From Gymnothorax reevesii (lineage: Eukaryota; Chordata; Actinopteri; Anguilliformes; Muraenidae), in NCBI GenBank assembly GCA_029721435.1, contig CM056581.1, positions 72,340,712-72,404,711 on the forward strand: a stretch of DNA of 64,000 nucleotides, read 5' to 3'. How positions within the stretch are numbered: position 1 is the stretch's first letter; each line of letters begins with the position of its first letter. The notes under the pieces are model-generated. The model worked only from the letters and a program-made list of their open reading frames with translations. It made no database searches and was not told where the DNA came from. Shown here one piece after another: positions 23,610-34,672 of this stretch. Both the position numbers and the translations under genes were made by a program.

Positions 23610-26194
23610 TTAAAGCTGCAAGTAGCGTTGAAAGGGCCCTCGCACCCTTCGTGCACATTGGGGAGGCAGCAAGATCTTGATGGGTGCAGGCGTCCATTCA
23701 GAGCCATTGGACACTGCTAGACTGTGTACAATGTGGTTTCTTGAGGGGAGTGCAAAAATTTTCTGGAGGGTGCTATGGTTCCATTTTTACATGCCCGTGC
23801 TCAAAATCTCCAGCATAGTAATGGTAATACCAGGCCTCTTGAGGTTGTTGATTTCTGTAAATTTTACAGCACGTTTAGACCCTCAAAAGGGATTTCTTTT
23901 AAAAATCTGATCGGGGCGCTATGGAGCCATTATGCCACATTTATTGCCAATTGATGGATGACATTGAAGAGAATGAGACAATTATTAATTGTGCAAGGTT
24001 TTGCAAGCTTTGGAGTATTCTAAGGCTTTCAAACGTGCGTTCGTAAAATTTGGAAAAACGCGGGAAATAGCTCATAGCTCACTTCCTGTTTGGCCAAAAA
24101 ATTCCAAAAATTCAACATTGCCCAGGATGACAAATGCAATGATCTCACCAAATTTCATGAACTTTCAAGCACTTATATCTGAACATGGCTGTATCTAGAG
24201 GGCGCTGTGGAGCCACCTGGCTACTCCCGATCTAATATTAGCATACACCTATACTTAAGAGGACAATTTAATCAAGCTTGGAAAGTTTCAGGCAAATCCA
24301 AGAAAGTATGTGGGAGTAAAATCAACTTCCTGCTTCATGGCAGGACATCGAAATTTGCCGCAATGCCACGGATACATCGTTTGATAAATCTAAAAAAACT
24401 TCGCAACTTAACATCGGCAACATCTTGAGATATTATTTACCAAATTTTAAGTTGATCGGATAAAATCTCTAGGAGGAGTTTGTTAAAGTGCGACACCTGC
24501 GAATGGCGAAAAATCTATAAAAGTTGAAATTTCAATTAAAAATAGCGTACTTCCTTGTGAGTCTAGGTCATGACACCAAGAGACTTTTTTTGAGGTCTCA
24601 GGACATTCCACATGTCCACCGAATTTCATACATGCAGGTCAACCACGATGTGAGGGCTGCTTATTTGAAATTTTCCAGGGGGCGCTATAATGCCATTTTT
24701 GCCAACTCAAAATGTATTTTTTTATCAGTGTAATAGGAATTATGGTTTTTAGAATGGTACAAAATTTTGTGAGTTTTTGAGCATGCTGAAACCCTCAAAA
24801 GAGCAAATCTTTTAAAAATCTGATTGGGGGCGCTATAGAGCCATTATGCCACATTTACTGCCAATTTCGGTCTCAAATTGTAGACAATTAGGCAGTTATA
24901 ATTTTTGCAAAGTTTTGCACGTTTTGGAGTATGGTTAAGCCTTCAAACGTGTGTTCGTAAAATTTGGAATAACGCAGAAAATGGCTCATAGCTCACTTCC
25001 TGTTTGGCCGAAAAATTTCAAAAAAATAACCATAGCCCAAAAAACCAAATGTAATGATCTGACCAAATTTCATGAACATTCAAGCACTTTTAACTCAACA
25101 TGCTCGTGTCAAGAGGGCACTGTGGAGCCACCTGACCACACCCAATCCAATATCAACATATATGTATATTTGGAAGTTGACTCTTATTAAGACTGTAAAG
25201 TTTCGGGCAAATCTTGCAAATCATATGCGCATTAAACCAACTTCCTGTTTCATGGCGGAACATCAAAATTCGCCGTGACGCCACGGATACAAAGTTCGAT
25301 GAATCCAAAAAAGCTTCGCAATTTAACATTGACAAGGTCTTTTGATGTCATAAGCCAAATTTTAAGTTGATCGGATAAAATCTCTAGGAGGAGTTCGTTA
25401 AAGTAAATGTGAATGGCAAAAAATTAAAAAAAATTTGCAAATTCAATGAAAAATGGCGGACTTCCTGTTGAGTCTAGGTCATGGCACCAAGAGACTTTTT
25501 TTTAGGTCTTGGTATTGTACACATGTCCACCGAATTTTGTACATGTAAGTTAAACACGCTGCGAGGGCTGCTTCATTGAAATTTTCTAGGTGGCGCTGTA
25601 ATGCAATTTTGCCACATCCATCTGTAAACGCTATATCCTAGTAGAGTATGACCAACTGAATATGTTTGCAAAGTTTTGTGAGTTTTCGAGCATGTTGATG
25701 CCCTCAAAAATGCAATTATGTATTAGGGGGTGCTATAGAGCTACCATGTCTCACCCACTGCCAAATGAGATATCAAATTAAAGAACTTAATATTTTTAGT
25801 CAATAAGCCAAGTTTGGTCTGTTTTCGAGTATGATAAGGCCCTCAAAAATGTGTTCGTAAAATTTGAAAAAACGCAGGAAATGGCTCATAGCTCACTTCC
25901 TGTGAGGTAAAAAAATTTCAAAAAAATTGACAAAAAAATATATGATGCCTACTATAACCCTGTCCAATTTCATGAGAATCCAAGCAACTGCGTTCTAAAA
26001 TGGCAGTGTGTTTGGTGGCGCTATAGAGCCACCGGGGCATGTCCAAGCACAAAATTAATAAAACTTTGCAATTTTCACCACGACTGACGTGTGGGCAAAT
26101 TTTTGTGAGTTTTCGTGCATGGCAAAGGCTTCAAAAATGCGTTCTCGCAGCAGAATAAAAAGAAGAAGAAGAAGAAGAAGAAGAAGAAGAAGAA
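23610..26194 (+). mobile_element. Family A element A9
   Basis: Head hairpin GCTGCAAGTAGC (23615-23626), with one stem base changed. Two monomers (anchors about 24152 and 25068). The GAA tract is at 26161-26193. No reading frame extends across the body. Confidence 0.75.
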
Positions 26195-26281
26195 AAATCC
26201 CATCAAAAACAATAGGTTCCTTGCACCTTCGGTGCCAGGACCCGTTCCGGGCCCTGGCACCGGTCGGTGCTCGGGCCCTAA
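26195..26281 (+). repeat. Single long-form B hairpin module
   Basis: Box aaatcccatcaaaaacaatagg joined directly to the GAA tract without an AAT run. Two stems in series, ending TCGGGCCCTAA at the A10 head. Confidence 0.7.
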
Positions 26282-27175
26282 TTAAAGCTGCAAGCAGCGT
26301 TGAAAGGGCCCTCGCACCCCTCGTGCACGTTGGGGTGGTGGCGAGATGTGACTGGTCAAATGCACCCGTCAACAGCCACTGGACACTGGTAGACTGCACA
26401 CAACATTTTTTTCTGAGTGGAGTGCAAACACCATTCCTGAAATCAATAGGTGGAGCATCTAAAAGTAGAACACCTGCTCATGAAAAGAAATTGAAATTTT
26501 AATTCAAAATAATGCACTTCCTGTTGGGTTTGGGAAACAGCACTATATGATTTTTTTACAAGTCTTGGCACGTTTCATGTCTCCACCAAATTTTGTTCAT
26601 GTAGGTTAACTGAACTCTGAGAACCTTTTTGCTGAAAATTTCTTGAGGGTGCAATGATACCATATTGAAATACCTGTGTGCAAAACCTCTCCCAGAGTAA
26701 TTGTTATACCAGGCTCCACAAATGTGTTGATTTCTGTGAATTTTCAATTATGTTGAGACCCTCAAAAGGGCAATTCTTTTGGATAAATAATTAGGGGGCG
26801 CTATAGAGCCACTGTGGCACATTAAGTGCCAATTGGGACATCAAGCTGAAGATCATAAGACACTGACATTTTGTGCAATATTTTGCAAGTTTTGGATGAT
26901 CGGAAAGCCTTTAAACGTGTGTTCGTAAAATTTGGAAAAATGCAGGAAATGGCTCATAGCTCTCCTCCTGTTTGGCCAAAAACTTTTTAAAAATTAAGTC
27001 GTGTTCAGAATGACTAATGCAATGATCACACCAAATTTCATGAACATTCAAGCACTTTTATCTTCACATGGCCATATCTCGAGGGCGCTGTGGAGCCACC
27101 TGGCCACTCCCAAACTAATATTAGCATATATTTATACTTGGAAAGACAATACTATCAAGCTTCGAAAGTTTCAGG

Positions 27176-27660
27176 TGTAATGTGAATATAGGCCACTGGA
27201 TGGCAGTATTTACCTTTTTTTTATTCAGCTCAGACTGGAGCTATGTTTAGACATGTCCCGGACATGTCTGGGGCAAGTCCCCGAAAATTAAAAAAAAGAG
27301 GTCTAAATGTGGGTGGGGTCTGCAAAAGAGTATATAAGGAAAAGAATTGAGACAGTAAAGTAGTAGGAGAAATTGCAAGAAGAAGGATACGTGTGACCAG
27401 ACCTGTCATTTCTGTTCAAGACCTGTCAAGTTTCTTTTGTGGATTTTTGACTGTGTTTGAGCTTTTTTTTCCTCACCCAGCACATCACCAGGAAACTGTA
27501 AATATTTCTGTTTTTTGTATTCAATCTTGGTCAGAATATTATTTTAGTCGTTATTGTCTTTGTTAAAAATTAAATGTGTTTAAGTTTTTAAAACTGTGTC
27601 TGTCATCCCTTGCTGTTGCTGTTGTGTTGTAAATTGTAATAACAAATTGGGGCCATAACA
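27176..27660 (+). mobile_element. Solo LTR (485 bp) inserted in A10
   Basis: The segment begins TGTAATG and ends CATAACA, an imperfect inverted terminus of the TG...CA type. It is flanked by a direct CAGG on both sides (27172-27175 and 27661-27664). Removing it with one CAGG restores the family A reading tttcaggcaaatc. It carries a TATA box (tatataagga, 27331-27340) and an ATTAAA poly(A) signal (27569-27574), as expected for U3 and R. No internal retroelement sequence remains, so it is a recombined solo LTR. A 4-bp duplication is compatible with a gypsy/ERV-type integrase; I do not assign the family. Confidence 0.85.
27331..27340 (+). promoter_or_regulatory. TATA box of the solo LTR
   Basis: gagtatataagga lies about 155 bases into the LTR, and an ATTAAA signal follows about 240 bases later. 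This order fits an LTR promoter reading on the + strand. Activity is unknown. Confidence 0.6.
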
Positions 27661-29525
27661 CAGGCAAATCACTCAAAGTATGTGGGAGTAAAACCAACTT
27701 CCGGTTTCATGGCGGGATATCGAAATTCGCCGCAGCGCCACGGATACATCGTTTGATGAATCCAAAAAAGCTTCGCAATTTAACATCGACTAGGTCTTTA
27801 GATATTATTCACCAAATTTTAAGTTGATCGGATAAAATCTCTAGGAGGAGTTCGTTAAAGTACGACACCTGCGATTGGCGAAAAATCTAAAAAAGTTGAA
27901 ATTTCAATTAAAAATGGCAAACTTCCTGTTTGGTCTTGGTCATGGCACCAGAGACTTTTTTTGAGGTCTCAGGATATTCCACATGTCCACCGAATTTCAT
28001 ACAGGGGGCGCTATAATGCCATTTTTGGCAACTCTATATGAATTTTTTTATCAGTGAAATAGGAATGATGGTTTTTAGAATGGTACAAAATTTTGTGAGT
28101 TTTTGAGTTTGCTGAGACCCTCAAAAGGGCAATTCTTTTAAAAATTTGATTGGGGGCGCTATAGAGCCATTATGCCACATTTACCGCCTATTACTGTCTC
28201 AAATTGAAGACAATGAGACAATTATAATTTTTGCAAAGTTTTGCAGGTTTTTGAGTATGCTAAAGCCGTCAAAGGTGTGTTCGTAAAATTTGGAATAACG
28301 CAGGAAATGGCTCATAGCTCACTTCCTGTTTGGCCAAAAAATTTCAAAAAAATACGCATAGCACAAAAAAACAAAAGTAATGATCAGACCAAATTTTATG
28401 AACATTCAAGCACTTTTTACTCAACATGGCCGTGTCAAGAGGGCGCTGTGGAGCTACCTGACCACACCCAATCCAATATCAACATATAGGTATATTTGAA
28501 AGTTGACTCTTATTAAGCCTGTAAAGTTTCAGGCAAATTTCACGAAGCATATGCGCATAAAGCCAACTTCCTGTTTCATGGCATAACATCGAAATTCGCC
28601 GAGACGCCACGGATACAAAGTATAATAAATTGCGAAGTTTTTTTGGATTCAACATGGACAAGGTCTTTAGATATCATGTGCAAAATTTTAAGTTGATAGG
28701 AAAAAATCTCTAGGAGGAGTTCATTAAAGTAGGACACCTGTGAATGACGAAAAATCCAAAAAATGTGCAATTTCAATTAAAAATGGCGGACTTCCTGTTG
28801 AGTCTTGGTCATGGCACCAAAAGACTTTTTTTTAGGTATCGGCATATTCCACATGTCCACCGAATTTTGTACATGTAGGTTAAACATGCAGCGAGGGCTG
28901 CTTCATTGAAATTTTCTAGGTGGCGCTGTAATGCTATTTTGCCACATACATCTGTAAACCCCATATTCTAGTAAAGAGTATGACCAGCTTAATATGATTG
29001 CAAAGTTTTGTGAGTTTTCGAGCATGCTGATGCTTTCAAAAATGCAATTATGCATTAGGGGGTGCTATAGAGCCACCATGATTCACCCACTACCAAATGA
29101 GATATCGAATCAAAGAACTTAATATTTTAAGCCGATAAGCCAAGTTTGGTTTGTTTTCGAGTATGATAAGGCCCTCAAAAATGTGTTCGTAAAATATGAA
29201 AAAACGCAGGAAATGGGTCATAGCTCACTTCCTGTGTAACTAAAAAATTTTAAAAAAATTGACAAAAAAATTTATCATGACTACTATGACCCTATAAAAT
29301 TTCATTAGAATCCGAGCAAGTGCATTCCAAAATTGCCGTGTGTTTGGTGGCGCTATAGAGCCACCGGGGCATGTCCAAGCACAAAATAAATAATAGTTTG
29401 CAATTTTCACTACGACTGACGTGTGGGAAAATTTTTGTGAGTTTTCGTGCATGGCAAAGCCCTCAAAAATGCATTCTTGCAGCAGAATAAAAAGAAGAAG
29501 AAGAAGAAGAAGAAGAAGAATAATA

Positions 29526-29637
29526 AAAATCCCATCAAAAACAATAGGATCCTGGCACCGGTCGGTGCTCGGGCCCTAGTAATAATAAACATTGCAATTA
29601 CAAGAGGGTCCTGGCACCCTCGGTGCTCGGGCCCTAA
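29526..29637 (+). repeat. B hairpin module plus one diverged B-like module
   Basis: The first unit (box atcccatcaaaaacaatagg) ends gggccctag at 29579. The second has a different A-rich box (aaacattgcaattacaag) but keeps the outer stem: agggtcctggcacc pairs with cggtgctcgggccct. This shows that the box can diverge while the hairpin is maintained. Confidence 0.65.
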
Positions 29638-31877
29638 TTAAAGCAGGAAGCAGCGTTGAAAGGGCCCTCGCACCCCTCGTGCACTTTGGGGTGGCAGCAA
29701 AATCTTGATGGGTGCAGGTGTCCATTCAGAGCCATTGGACACTGCTGGACCGCGCACATTGTGGTTTCCTGATGGGAGTGCAAAAATTTACTGGAGGGCA
29801 CTATGATACCATTTTGACATGCCAGTGCGCAAAATCTACAATATAATAATCGTAATATCGAGCTCCATGATTGTGTTGATTTTTGTACATTTTCCAGCAT
29901 TTTTAGACTTTCAAAAGAGCTATTCTTTTATGAATATTATTGGGGGCGCTATAGAGCCATTTTGCCACATTTAGTGCGAATTCATGGATGAAATTGAAGA
30001 GAATAAGACAAGTATAATGTTTGCACGGTTTTGCAAGTTTTAGAGCATTCTAAGGCCTTGAAACGTGTGTTCAAAAAAATTTGGAAAAACGCAGGAAATA
30101 GCTCATAGCTCACTTCCTGTTTGGCAAAAAAATTTCAAAAAATTAAAAATTACGGGGAATGTATAAAGCAATGATCACACCAAATTTCATGAACATTCAA
30201 GCACTTTTATCTTAACATGGCCGTATCTAGAGGGAACTGTGGAGCCATCTGGCACCTCCCGATCTAATATTAGCATATATTTATACTTGGGAGGACAATT
30301 TTATCAAGTTTGGAAAGTTTCAGGCAAATCCCAAAACGTATATGGGAGTAAAACCAACTTCCTCTTTCATGGCGGGACATCAAAATTTGCCGCGACGCCA
30401 CGGATGAATCGTTCGATGAGCCCGAAATAGCTTCGCAATTTCACATTAGCAAGGTCTTTGGATATTACTCTCCAAATTTAAAGTTGATTGGAAAAAATCT
30501 CCAGGAGGAGTTTGTTAAAGTACGACAATTGTGAATGGCGAAAAATCCAAAAAAGATGCATTTTCAATTAAAAATGGCAGACTTCTTCTTCTCTTGGTCA
30601 TGGCACTTGGAGACTTTTTTTTAGGTCTCAGTATATTCCACATGTCTACCGAATTTCATACATGTAAGTTTACCAGGCTGCGAGGGCTGCTTATTTGAAA
30701 TTTTCCAGGGGGCGCTATAATGACATTTTTGCCATGCCTATATGTAAGTTTTTTGTCAGAGTAATACGAATGATGGTCTTTATACATTTACAAAATTTTG
30801 TGAGTTTTCAAACATGCTGAGACCCTCAAAAGGGCAATTCTTTTAAAAATCTGATGTGGGGCGCTAAAGAGCCATTGTGCCAAATTTAGTGTAAATTGAT
30901 GTAAAAAATTGAAGGCAATAAGATAATTCTAATTTGTGCAACTTTTTGCAAGATTTCGAGTATTTTAAGGCTTCCAAACATGTGTTTCTAAAATTTGGAA
31001 AAACGCAGGAAATAGCTCATAACTCACTTCCTGTTTGGCCAAAAAATTTCAAATAAATCATTTTACCCGACAAGACAAATACAATGATCACACCAAAGTT
31101 CATGAACATTCAAGCACTTTTATCTCAACATGGCCGTGTCAGGAGGGCGCTGTGGAGCCACCTGACCACAGCCAATTTATTATCAACATATAGTTATACT
31201 TGGAAGTAGACTCTTATCAAACCTGTGAAGTTTCGCTCAAGCGTGGGCTGCTTCATTGAAATTTTCTAGGTGGCGCTGTAATGCAATTTTGCCACATACA
31301 TCTGTAAACCCTATATCCTAGTAAAAAGTATGACCAGCTTAATATGTTTGCAAAGTTTCGTGAGTTTTCGAACATGCTGAGGCCTTCAAAAATGCAATAA
31401 TGTATTAGGGGGCGCTATAGAGCCACCATGTCACACCTCCTGCCAAATGAGATATCGAATCAAAGAACTTAATATTTTTAGTCTATGAGCCAAGTTTGGT
31501 GAGTTTTCGAGTATGATAAGGCCATCAAAAATGTGTTTGTAAAATCTGAAAAAAGGCAGGAAATGGTTCATAGCTCACTTCCTGTGTGGAAAAAAAATTT
31601 CAAAAAAATTGACAAAAAAATTTATGATGACTACTATGTCCCTTTAAAATTTCATCAGAATCCGAGCAAGTGCGTTCCAAAATGGCCGTGTGTTTGGTGG
31701 CGCTATAGAGCCACCGGGGCATGTAAAAACACAAAATAAATAACAGTTTGCAATTTTCACCACGACTGATGTGTGGGCAAATTTTTGTGAGTTTTCGTGC
31801 ATGGCAAAGCCCTCAAAAATGCGTTCTCGCAGCAGAATAAAAAGAAGAAGAAGAAGAAGAAGAAGAAGAAGAAGAAT
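29638..31877 (+). mobile_element. Family A element A11, internally deleted
   Basis: The head is GCAGGAAGCAGC (29643-29654), with a weakened stem. Two anchors (about 30184 and 31098). Near 31240 tttcgctcaag joins gcgtgggctgcttc, skipping several hundred bases present in the other copies; the element is about 2.24 kb instead of 2.6. The GAA tract is at about 31844-31876. It is the last family A copy in the window. Confidence 0.75.
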
Positions 31878-32056
31878 AAAAATCCTATCAAAAACAATAG
31901 GTTCCTCGCACCGGTCGGTGCTCGGGCCCTAATGAATATTAGAAATACATGAGGGTCCTTGCACCCTCGGTGCTCGGGCCCTAATAATTATAATAATAAA
32001 CAGCATGATTTCAATAGGGTCCTCCGCGGACGACTTGCAGTCGTGCTCGGGCCCTA
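31878..32056 (+). repeat. Three B-type hairpin modules, two diverged
   Basis: Unit 1 (to about 31931) is a standard short B. Unit 2 (about 31932-31983) has the box ttagaaatacatgag with the hairpin agggtccttgcaccctcggtg. Unit 3 (about 31984-32056) keeps the outer agggtcct...ctcgggccct pair but replaces the apical stem by CGACT-TGC-AGTCG, plus a CCGCGG palindrome. It then leads into the family C head through ctacttaaag. Confidence 0.65.
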
Positions 32057-34672
32057 CTTAAAGCTGCAAGCAGCGTTGAACGGGCCCTCGCCCCCTTGCG
32101 CACATTGGGCCTGTGGTGAGATCCTCGCTGGTGCAGCTCTGCACTCATGAGCATTGGACAGGTCAAGTGCTGGCCCCAACCTGAGAGAAAGTGTCAAGCG
32201 AATCGGACAAAGCTGAAGGAGTTATGACAAGTTCGAACTTCATCCACATGGGGGCACTCAGAGTGTAACCAAATGTGGGCAGGTGCATTCAGGGGCAGAC
32301 CCTAAGCACTAATGTGAAGTTTTGACCAAATCTGCCAATTTCAACGTAAAATGTGGCATTCTTTTTCCATAAGGGGGCACAATGAACTCGATTGTTTAGG
32401 AGCACATCAAGGCGTTCAGGGTAGGGCTTTTACCATGTACAGGAATTTTGAATCCATTTGGATGAAGTATGATGGAGAGAGAGCAGCTCGAATGTGTTTG
32501 GCGAGGCATCTGAAATGGGGACACCATGGGGGCCAGGCTCATTTAGCGACAGACATGCAGAGCACTAGTTTTGGTCAGCATGGTCTCTTGATTATCTGAA
32601 ATAAACATTGGGTTGATTGGATGGAATAGCTAGGAGGAGTTCGTTAAAATGCAAGATGTGGAAATCAGGCCAAAATGACACATTAAAATCAAAATGTTTG
32701 ACTTCCTGTTTGGAATTGACTGATGGTGCCAGAGACTTTTTTGTTCGAATTGGTAACATACACGTGTGCCAAATTTCATTTTTCTATTCCAAAAAAACCC
32801 CTATGGGGAGGGGATTTTCAAAATTTAAAGGGGGCGCTATCGAGGCATTTTGCTGCCCTCATAGGCACCGTGCTAATCCGATGTTGGAGCTCACCATCTT
32901 TGACCGGCATATCAATTTCGATGATGATACCAATTCATTAAGAACATCAAAAACCCAAACGTATTTTCACGGCGAGGGATCCATTGTCACCGCATCGCCA
33001 CACGGACGCTATTACTCGAAGCATCATAGCATTCTTAAGGTGGTTTAAGCAACTTCTTCCTCATGTTGTAAAGGGGAAATAAAGTTGATGGGTTCAAGTA
33101 TGTGTCATCAGTTCAAGTGAAAGTAAAAACTGGTCACTTCCTGTTAGTGGCCTACAGACCTGCAGAGCACAACTTTTGATCAGCATGGTCTCTCAATGTT
33201 TTTTAATAAATGTGGTTTTGAATGGATGTAATCTCAAGGAGGAGTGCGTTGAAATACAATATGTGGAAATCAGGCAAAAATGACACGTTAAAATCAAAAT
33301 AGCCGACTTCCTGTTTGGAGTAGAAAAATGATGCCAGAGACTTTTTTTTGCTTCTTGGCCAAATACACGTGAACCAATTTTCATCTTTTTACTCCAAAAA
33401 AACCCCTATGGGGAGGGGTTTATGAAAATTTCAAGGGGGCGCTTTCGAGGCATTTTGCTGCCCTCATCGGCAAAGCCCCAATCACATGTGAGAGCTTGCC
33501 ACCCTTGACCTGTCTATCAATTTTTATGATGATACAAGTTTATAAAAAACATCAAAAACCCAAACGTATTTTCATGGCGAGGGATGGAAAGTCGCCGCGT
33601 TATTACACGGACGCCATTATGCGTAGCTTTATATTATTCATTAGGTAGCTTCAGCAATTTGTTTGGCATGTAATAGAAGTGGAATGAGGTTGATTTGATT
33701 AAGTATGTGTCCTCAGTACAAGTGAAAGTAATAACTGGTCACTTCCTGTTACCACAGGGGGGCGCTAGTAGCAAAGTGGAAATTTAATAGATATAGACTT
33801 TCAGGGCGAAGAAATGGTCATGTCCAGCAAGTTTGAAGCTACTACAGTCAAGTATGTGGGCGTGAAAGCATTGGGAATCCCAAACATATTTTCATGGCGA
33901 GGCATCCAAAGTCGCCGCTTCGCCACACAGATGCCATTACTTGTAGCTATACAGCGTTTACACTGTAGCTTCATCAACTTGTTCTGCATGTTTAAGAAGT
34001 AGAATGAAGTTGATGGGTTCAACATTGTGTCATCAGTAGAAGTGGAAGTAACGAGTGGTCACTTCCTGTTACCACCGTGGGGCGCTATTAGCAAAGTGGA
34101 AAGTTAATATATCAGGATGTTCAGGGCGGCGCCCTCATCATTTTCAGAGAGTTTGAAGCTTCTAAAATCAAGTGTTTGGATGTGAGAGCATTGTGAAATT
34201 TTTTCAAGTCACTAAAATTTGTCACGCCCTAACAGCCATGCCCTTTGACCTGCAGATCTGCAGAGCACAACTTTTGATCAACTTGGTCTCACAATGATCT
34301 CTACCAAATTTGAAGTTCATTCGGCGAAATCCCTAGGAGGAGTTCGTTTTAAAATTCAAAAATTCAAATCAAAATGGCCGACTTCCTGTTGGGTTTAGGG
34401 CATGGCTCCAATGAAGTTTTTTGTATGCCTTGTTACAAATCATATAACTACCAAATTTCGTCTGCCTACGACAAAGTAACCGAATTTCCCTATGGGAATT
34501 TTGAAACGTGTTTAGGGGGCGCTTTTTCAGCATTTGGGGTCAAACCTGTATGACTGCATAAAAATATCAAATTTCGGATGAGGCCGGACCTCTGTGGAAA
34601 GTTAGACGCGTTTTCACCATTGGGAAAGGGGCGAAATTGACCCTTGAAATGTCGGAGGAATAATAATAATAA
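32057..34672 (+). mobile_element. Family C element C1
   Basis: It has the same head as family A (hairpin GCTGCAAGCAGC, 32063-32074, then gttgaacgggccctcgcccc) but a diverged body. Homologous modules can still be recognised: ctaggaggagttcgtta, gacttcctgttt, gccagagactttttt, aaagggggcgctatcgagg and ttcatggcgagggat. Two blocks near 33750 and 34075 (gggcgcta.tagcaaagtgga) are not found in C2. The tail is gtcggaggaataataataataa with no GAA tract and no B module. Open frames of 60-143 codons are broken fragments without recognisable domains. Confidence 0.75.

Larger units (their letters stand above)
26282..29525 (+). mobile_element. Family A element A10, interrupted by a solo LTR
   Basis: Head hairpin at 26287-26298. 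The stretch 26330-27170 is the most diverged part of any A element here (for example atgcacttcctgttgggtttggg in place of the usual module). The first monomer is split by an LTR at 27176-27660. Without the LTR and its target duplication, the anchor spacing (27045 to 28393) is about 859. The GAA tract is at about 29492-29520. Confidence 0.75.

Noticed and set aside
23134..23697. Minus-strand frame of 187 codons and similar frames such as 8229-8642 (137 codons)
   Set aside because: They run through GAA tracts and duplicated B hairpin modules; length follows the number of repeat units. No domain is recognisable.
244..31877. Hammerhead-type ribozyme in family A
   Set aside because: Strings such as catgctgatgccc occur, but I could not find the full CUGANGA...GAAA core with enclosing stems.
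32617..33048. 143-codon frame in C1 and a related 142-codon frame in C2 (35307-35735)
   Set aside because: Similar because the DNA blocks are homologous. Stops and frameshifts differ, no domain is seen, and the conserved words are also conserved in noncoding family A sequence.
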